64,000 nt of DNA from Azolla pinnata (lineage: Eukaryota; Streptophyta; Polypodiopsida; Salviniales; Salviniaceae), in assembly GCA_037176905.1 (NCBI GenBank), contig JBBBWG010008113.1:29560-93559 (forward strand), given 5' to 3'. Below the pieces are notes generated by a model, which saw nothing but the letters and a program-made list of their open reading frames with translations, was not told the origin of the DNA and did no database searches. Position 1 is the stretch's first letter. The number at the start of each line of letters is the position of its first letter. The position numbers were made by a program, and so were the translations under genes. Of this stretch, positions 58,323 through 64,000 are shown piece after piece.

Positions 58323-59483
58323 TCAGTACTCAGGGTGGGAAAGAAGGAAAGCTTCGATGTCGGCGAAGCTCTGAGGAACAGCTTCCTTGAGCGCGATGGG
58401 GATTTGAGGCTTGTGCGACTCGGAGAGGGCCTCGTACTCGAAGCTGTAATGGAGGGTGCTGGAATCGGGCCCGGAAGCTTCGACACGGTATGTGGCGCCG
58501 TAGCTCTTGACGAGGACGCCGAGGAAGCCGCCCTCGAGGATGGCCACCTTCACAATCCGTGCCTCGGAGTTGAGCTCAAGGATCTTCTCCTTGATCAGCG
58601 TGACGATGTGGCCCGGGTGCTTCTCCTTGGAGTTCCTCTCGACATGGCCTACAACATACAGACAGGTAAGAGAAACATTGGCTTTGTCGTGTTATCATCT
58701 TCTTATTCAGGGTTCAGGGGATTGGAGAGAGATTAGATTAGATTAGATTATCATCTTCGAAGGTCAAGTATGACCAATGAAACTAAAATCCAGTTTTGTT
58801 ATGTTCTTATTCAGGGTTTAGGGGATTAGAAAGAGATAGATTTGATTATCCGTCTTCGAAGGTCAAATACGATCTACGAGACTAAAGCCAGTTTTGTTTT
58901 GTTCTTCTTATTCAGGGTTTAGGGGATTAGAGAGAGATAGATTTGAGTATCCGTCTTCGAAGGTCAAATCTGAGACTAAAACCAGTTGTGTTGTGTTCTC
59001 TTCTTTTTTCAGGGTTTAGGGTATTAGAGAGAGAGAAGTTTGATTATCGTCTTCGAAGGTCCAAGTATGACCTTTGTGACTAAAAAACCAGTTTTGTTTT
59101 GTGTTCCTTTTCTTATTCAGGGTTTAGGGGATTAGTTTGGTTGCGTTCTTCTTATGATAGACTGAAAACCAAAGGCATGGTGAGAGGAATCGAACCCCTC
59201 CCACATTCTTTGTTTTGTTTTCAGGATCAAGCAATCTAACCAATACATGAATCATATGATTGGGACAAAACAGAGTGGGATCCGATTGGTTTTTCCTACT
59301 CTTGTGGAAGTGGATGGTGCGAATGGAGCCGATGCCGAAGTGGGCGCCCTCATACTCGACGCGATCGACGACGGCTGGAGATGCTTTGGGCAGGGCCACG
59401 TGCGAGTCCTCGAATGCGGCTTTCCACACTCTGTGAGCTGACACTTTGAGCTCCACCTTGTCGCTGAACACCTCGATGGCCAT
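58323..59483 (-). CDS. Bet v 1 / MLP-like small ligand-binding protein (copy 2)
   Basis: Two exons on the minus strand, 59483-59300 and 58648-58323, 169 residues, split in phase 1 at codon 62 like copy 1. Reads MAIEVFSDKVELKVSAHRVW, AFEDSHVALPKASPAVVDRV, GIGSIRTIHFHKS|HVERNSK, VAILEGGFLGVLVKSYG, YRVEASGPDSSTLHYSFEYE and ends FADIEAFLLSHPEY. It shares FEYEALSE and the EGGF(V/L)GVLVK block with the plus-strand copy 20 kb away, so the two are paralogues. A TATA-like AT run (59542-59557) lies about 60 bp upstream of the ATG. The third base of exon 2 codons is strikingly C/G-rich (as in copy 1 exon 2), unlike the AT-rich surroundings. Ligand unknown. Confidence 0.88.
58700..59135. repeat. Five-copy tandem repeat of about 100 bp in Bet v 1-like intron
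   Basis: CTTCGAAGGTC occurs at about 58755, 58853, 58955 and 59050 (spacing 95-102 bp). Between them are TTCTTATTCAGGGTTTAGGG, GATTAGAGAGAGATAG, TTTGATTATCCGTCTTCG and GAGACTAAA.CCAGTTTTGT. The array fills most of the intron 58649-59299. Its core is related to the 12.6-kb repeat in reverse orientation. Confidence 0.92.
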
Positions 59484-59541
59484 TTCTCACCTCTTCTTTG
59501 TAAGTGCAAAACCTGCTTTCCTCGCAGCTCCCTCTCCCTTT

Positions 59542-59557
59542 GTATATATATATATAG
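59542..59557 (-). promoter_or_regulatory. AT-rich TATA-like run upstream of Bet v 1-like copy 2
   Basis: TATATATATATATATA about 60 bp before the ATG at 59483 on the minus strand. It could serve as TATA box with a short leader; a GT run next to it suggests it may also be only a microsatellite. Confidence 0.4.
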
Positions 59558-59559
59558 AT

Positions 59560-60255
59560 ATGTGTGTGTGTGTGTATGATGCTTAAGATTGATGTCTTTT
59601 ACTGGTTATAGATCGGCTCTCTGCGTTGCTCTGGTTTGTCTCCATTGCTCCAACGATCCCCGGTATTTATAGCCCGAATCGGAGGGACGATCTCGGCATA
59701 TTGGTGCTGTTTGAAGGGACTGGAACCCATGTGGGTTGGCTGGTATTCTCTTCCCACTTTTTCTGTGTTTCTCATTTCAAGCTCTTCTAGAAAGTATCTT
59801 TTGCCATACCTTCCCTGTTGAGTCAAAAAGCAATGGCTTCTAGAAGCTTGGACCACTAGAAACACGGATCGGGTCAAGGTTTGCAGTATGGGGAATGGAA
59901 GAATGATCTCCCGTAACGTGCATATACGAGGAATCGGAAGGATGCGGGAAAACAAGAGAGAGCTGATGATACATATCGTAACGCTTGCCTTGGCTACCAG
60001 TTGAAAGCCTCCAGGCTCGGTCTTAATTCTTCGCCACACAATCCCAAACAAAATGATACTCGATAGTGTAGGGAAAGAAGATCGATTGTTAAGTTGCAAG
60101 CGATCAATCGCGAAGATCTTTAGCCCGATCATCGGAACCAAGTGTAGTGGTAGTAGTAGTTCGAGCAAATCAAGCTGCGTCCGATGGCTTTGAACCAAGA
60201 TCTTGTGCTGAATGAAATGGGAAGATGCAAAGGCACAACTTCTCAGCAATCACTA
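59560..60255. other. Intergenic sequence with an unexplained 216-codon open frame
   Basis: The minus strand is open from 60249 to 59599 (216 codons, for example GIVWRRIKTEPGGFQLVAKA). I recognise no family or splice pattern, and the frame is hydrophobic and irregular, so I do not call it a gene. Nothing else is seen here. Confidence 0.35.
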
Positions 60256-60259
60256 TGTG

Positions 60260-60316
60260 GTTTAGGATTTAGGATTTAGGGTTTAGGGTTTAGGGTTTAG
60301 GGTTTAGGGTTTAGGG
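60260..60316. repeat. Interstitial telomere-like (TTTAGGG)n tract
   Basis: Two TTTAGGA units are followed by about six perfect TTTAGGG units, in isolation between unrelated sequence. Confidence 0.95.
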
Positions 60317-60896
60317 CCAGTATCTGTGAGTTTAAACATTTTGTAAATCCTAGTCTCGCGATTAGAAGCTGGACAAAAGCGTATTTTTCTCGGCTACGAC
60401 TCCTTCCAGATTGCTCCTACTTGTCTTGGACATTTCGGAGACCTTTTGTGGAGTCGGGAAATGCATTGTTCCTTTGACTCGCATGATCACCGAGCACTTC
60501 CCGCTTGAGCAGGGTTCTACCTCTAAAATGCAAATGACTCGGGCCTTGACCACATTTCAAAGTGTTTTTGAAGGCCCTGTTTGTAAGCCTTCCAAGTAGG
60601 AACATGGAAAATGAGAACCCGATGAAAGCGTTTCGCCTGCTTCTCGATCGTCTTTGCTTCTGATCGAGAGACTGGCTCGACAGCAGCTCAGCTCCATCAT
60701 CCATCGGCTTGATGGATGGAAGTCGGAAAGCCGAAGTTATGGCGCACAACACATGCGCAAACGTAGGCATCAGAAGATGGGCGATCGAGCGCTCGCGCAC
60801 AACGTGCTCCCTCTGATTCATTCTTTCAGAGCTTCTTGTGATGGGTAATGTGTGTATATATGTATGCATCATCAGATGCATGAGATTGATCCACGA

Positions 60897-61440
60897 CCAT
60901 CATCATCGTCATCATCACCACCATCGTCATCATTGCCACCATCATCATCATCACCACCATCGTCATCGCTGCCACCATCATGATCATCACCACCATCATC
61001 ACCATGATCATCATCACCACCATCATCACCATAATCATCATCACCACCAGCGTCATCAGTGCCATCATCATCATGATCACCACCATCATCACCATAATCA
61101 TCACCACCACCATCATCATCATCATCACCATAATCATCACCACCACCACGATTGTCACCATCATCATCACCACCACCATCATCATCACCATGATCACCAT
61201 CATCACCACCATAATCATCATCATGACCACTATCATCACCATCATCACCAGATCATCATCATCATGACCACCATCATCACCATCATCATCATCATCATGA
61301 CCACCATCATCACCATCATCACCACGATGATCATCATCATGACCACCACAATCACCACCACCATCATCATCATGACCATTATCATCACCATCATCATCAT
61401 GACCACCATCATGACCACCACCATCATCACCATCATCTAC
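60897..61440. repeat. Long CAT/CAC (CAY)n array
   Basis: About 540 bp of CAT, CAC and occasional CGT/CAG triplets, the same kind and strand orientation as the array at 10345-10862. It ends about 75 bp before the LIP2p ATG and so is in its promoter region. Poly-His and Asp/Met frames are artefacts. Confidence 0.95.
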
Positions 61441-61513
61441 ATGTATGACATGCTCATCCATGGTGGGCACTCTCAAACAGCAGAGACTGTGTTTTGAGCC
61501 ATGTCCGTGAGCG

Positions 61514-63564
61514 ATGGCGAGCGTGCAATGGGAAGCTCTCCTCTGCAGGTCGCCGCTCATCACTCGCTCTTCTTCTGCTTCTGCTTCTTCAGCGCATGCC
61601 TTCCGTTTTGTCGTGCTTTCTTCCTCTCATGTGGGCGCTCCCTTCATCTCCGCTAAACGCAGGTAACCTTCATCGCTGGCATGGCATCATCATCATCATC
61701 ATCATGCCATCAGAATGAAATGCTGTGGTCATCATCGTCGTCACAACCACTAACCCTGCACCTCTTAAGCATGTCAGTTTTTGAATGCTCCTCAACAGGA
61801 CATGAAAAATGTATGAAAAGCACCAAGAAGAAAGGCTCGCAATACAGAAACGCTTAGTAGAAAGAGAGAGATACATATATGTGTATGCATTGATGTATGT
61901 ATGAATGTATGTATATATAGGGGGAGAGAGAGAGAGAGTCTCATAGTTTACATGGCTGAGCAACTGTCTGTAGACGCTGAATTTTGTAAATCTGATATAT
62001 CTATGTTGCATATAGTTGTGGAAGTCAATCATTTTTGTGTGGCACAAGAAGACCTTATTTTGATTTTGCTAGCCCAGTGGACTCATCGCTAGAGCAAGAG
62101 AGATTTCATCCCATGTTATCACAGATGCGATTGCTATGATCACTATGATCGTCTCATATCATACAAAGATGCATGGAAGTGGCAAAAGGATGAGGTGGAG
62201 GCTCGGATCCAATGCATCCGAAGAGGGAACGGTGATGATGATGATGATGATGTGGGCAATGATGCGGTGATCTTATTGCAGCATCCTCCGGTGTATACGC
62301 TCGGAACAAGGAGCTCCGAGGAGTATATATTGTTCGACAAGCATGAATCAAGCTATGACATATTGCGGACAGAGCGTGGCGGGGAAGTGACTTACCATGG
62401 GCCAGGACAGGTCAGTTCTTGTATGCTATGTTGCTCGCCTTTCTGTTCATGATGAGCATGGGTTCCATCACGGACCTAGTCACTTCAACACCCACTATGA
62501 GTTGTTGGTAAAATTAGCCCGACTTTTTTGCATCGGCCTACGGTTCAGTGGCTTTTGTTTAGTATGAGTCATGGAATCCGCTCTTCTGGTATACGAATCG
62601 GGGCATGTTTGTATGAATGTGAGTTGTAGGCGGAAGGATGAACTTTGTAGTACGTTTGTGACAAAGCTTAAATGTAGTTGACACCCTTGGTCATCTAAGG
62701 GATCGATTGACATGAGGTAGGGAAGTGAATGAAACTTATTTGACGTCAATTCTGTATTACTGATCATCTAGGGTATTGGCATGGGATGTGGCGTTGAATG
62801 AAAATGATTCGATGTTATTTGTGTTTTATTGAATGTTAGTTCTGTGCTCTTTACTGTTAACCTGAAATTTAGTTGAATGAAGGTTTTTCATGGAGGGGGG
62901 CCGGGGGTCATTTTTGTCGCCAAAACTCACACGAGATTCGCTGGCCTCCTTTGCAGCTGGTCATGTATCCTGTATTGAATCTACGCCATCACCGAATGGA
63001 TCTTCACTGGTATCTTCGGGCGTTGGAGGAAGTTGTGATCCGGGCGCTTTGGTCCTCCTGTGGCATTGAAGCAAGACGCATCGAAGGCTTAACTGGGGTC
63101 TGGGTCGGTAAGAAGCTCTTAACCGAAGTCGAGCTTCTTTTAATCTTGTGTGTTGTTTAGGCCATGAATGCAGGGGAGGTTTTTGAATGACCAAATTGCA
63201 CAACTCAGGGGATGCAAAGGTTGCTGCAATCGGAATCAGAGTTTCGCATTGGGTCAGCTACCATGGGTTGGCACTCAACGTAACGACAGATCTAGCGCCT
63301 TTTAAGCGCATAGTCCCATGTGGCATCGAGGGGCGACCAGTCGGAAGTGTGCTAGAGATACTGAAGAGCAATGCTTGCCTGCTAGAGAACAACAGCCATC
63401 TACTGAAAAGAAGCCTGAATTCGATGAATCGAGCTGGACATGGCTCCTCGCGTTTAGTGGAGGATGATGACATAATAGACCGTGATGCGCTGTTGGAATC
63501 GTTACGTGACCGGCTTCTTGTGGAGTTTTCCGATTACTTCCAGTTGGAACTGATTTTCAAGTAA
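61514..63564 (+). CDS. LIP2P: Lipoyl(octanoyl) transferase, organellar (plastid-type LIP2p)
   Basis: LipB-type enzyme moving octanoyl from acyl carrier protein to the lipoyl domains of 2-oxo acid dehydrogenases and glycine cleavage H protein; 313 residues. Exons are 61514-61662, 62125-62410, 62957-63107 and 63209-63564. Exon 1 is a Ser/Ala/Arg-rich transit peptide ([20 protein letters not shown]); its ATG is in phase with exon 2 ([20 protein letters not shown]), which decides the start over the neighbouring ATGs. Motifs: [25 protein letters not shown] at 134-145, [25 protein letters not shown]199 in [23 protein letters not shown] and catalytic C233 in [13 protein letters not shown]. Lys and Cys of the active site are both present. 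It resembles Arabidopsis LIP2p more than mitochondrial LIP2. A run of six Asp (87-92) and a C-terminal extension of about 70 residues are unusual. Confidence 0.92.
61683..61706. repeat. (CAT)n microsatellite in LIP2p intron 1
   Basis: About seven CAT triplets shortly after the splice donor at 61663. An AG run is at 61923-61938 in the same intron. Confidence 0.85.
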
Positions 63565-64000
63565 AAAAGTAGAAGGAGCTTCTGCTGTTGGAAACGGCCG
63601 TCGGATGAAGTGAAGTAAAGTCAATCTTGAAGGTGGCGAGATTGATGTAGCGAAACATTGTGTAAATTTGCGCAAAAACCTATCTTTAGAAATGTCGGCC
63701 CCTGACAAGCCTGATCCATTTTAAACAGAGTAAATTCATTGTATGCATTGGGGTTTTTTGGTTGGAATGAAATCAGTCATCAAAGTGAAAACAAGTTTTG
63801 CTTGTTGATGTTTTCCCTGGCAAAGGTGAGTTTTGCAGTGCCAAATCTTCAGTTTCTCCCAAGCTTCTGATCGATACGAAAGGGGGGAAGTTGGATCAGA
63901 ATGCAAAAACCAACCAGACCCTGGCTTGGGTTCTTCAGGCCATCAACGATATATAGGTTAGCATGATGATGAGCTTGGCCAAGGGCAGTTTACTTGGAGC
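63565..64000. other. LIP2p 3' UTR and right edge of window
   Basis: No open frame of interest. The first 200 bases or so are likely 3' UTR; nothing recognisable follows to the edge. Confidence 0.5.

Noticed and set aside
59165-59240. tRNA-like 3' half: minus-strand AGGGG-TTCGATT-CCTCT T-arm followed by CACCATG
   Set aside because: The T-arm pairs well and the length to a possible 5' end is about 74 nt, but no anticodon stem or D-arm folds and the acceptor stem is mostly unpaired. At most a degraded remnant in the intron.
59599-60249. 216-codon minus-strand open frame
   Set aside because: No recognisable motif, hydrophobic irregular composition, no intron logic or leader. Kept only as a note in the intergenic entry.
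60826-61563. 245-codon Met/Asp/Val frame and 219-codon His frame
   Set aside because: Same artefact in the second CAY array.

Overview
This is nuclear DNA from a flowering plant. The evidence is GT-AG introns of 0.1 to 2 kb, TTTAGGG-type telomere-like repeats, and plant-specific families: a YODA-type MAPKKK, a WAT1-related EamA transporter, Bet v 1-like proteins, a DUF569 protein, an organellar ClpB and an organellar lipoyl (octanoyl) transferase. I cannot place the species. Coding regions were rebuilt exon by exon from splice sites, reading phase and family similarity, so exon ends are my inference unless a stop or start codon fixes them.

Layout: 66-8677 (+) is the 3' part of a YODA/MAPKKK3-5-type kinase gene. 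8.7-15.8 kb is gene-poor and full of simple repeats (a CAY array, a heptamer, CATA/CATC arrays, TCTA repeats). 15861-18174 (-) is a CCHC zinc-knuckle/KH RNA-binding protein gene. 20.48-21.48 kb holds a truncated LINE remnant and a CTT minisatellite. 21568-23898 (+) encodes a YqaJ/phage-exonuclease-type nuclease domain with a very long repeat-built N-terminus. 24-26 kb has telomere-like tracts and a 250-bp tandem repeat. 26142-31041 (+) is a WAT1-related transporter gene. 32.5-33.24 kb is a telomere-like minisatellite with an assembly gap. 33912-35423 (+) encodes an unrecognised Ser-rich protein with a PNRC-like proline motif. 37720-39113 (+), 40323-40427 (-, pseudogene scrap) and 58323-59483 (-) are Bet v 1-like copies. 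41954-43710 (+) is a DUF569 gene and 45456-47418 (-) is a plastid-type DUF309 gene. 48.1-50.3 kb is a satellite with a 729-N gap. 50678-57782 (+) is a ClpB/HSP100 chaperone gene, probably plastid-targeted. 61514-63564 (+) is the lipoyl(octanoyl) transferase gene LIP2p.

The most striking observation is that the satellite directly upstream of the ClpB gene is built from units carrying perfect heat-shock elements (alternating GAA/TTC every 5 bp, up to five in a row). The last unit of the array looks like the proximal promoter of this heat-shock chaperone gene. I read this as a possible locally amplified heat-shock promoter array.

The genes do not form a pathway. ClpB, DUF309 and LIP2p probably act in plastids (protein disaggregation, unknown, lipoylation). 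The kinase signals in the cytosol, the KH/CCHC protein handles RNA, and the WAT1-related protein is a membrane transporter. Recurrent themes are simple repeats that enter coding sequence (Ser-Pro, poly-Ser, poly-Asp) and many interstitial telomere-like tracts.
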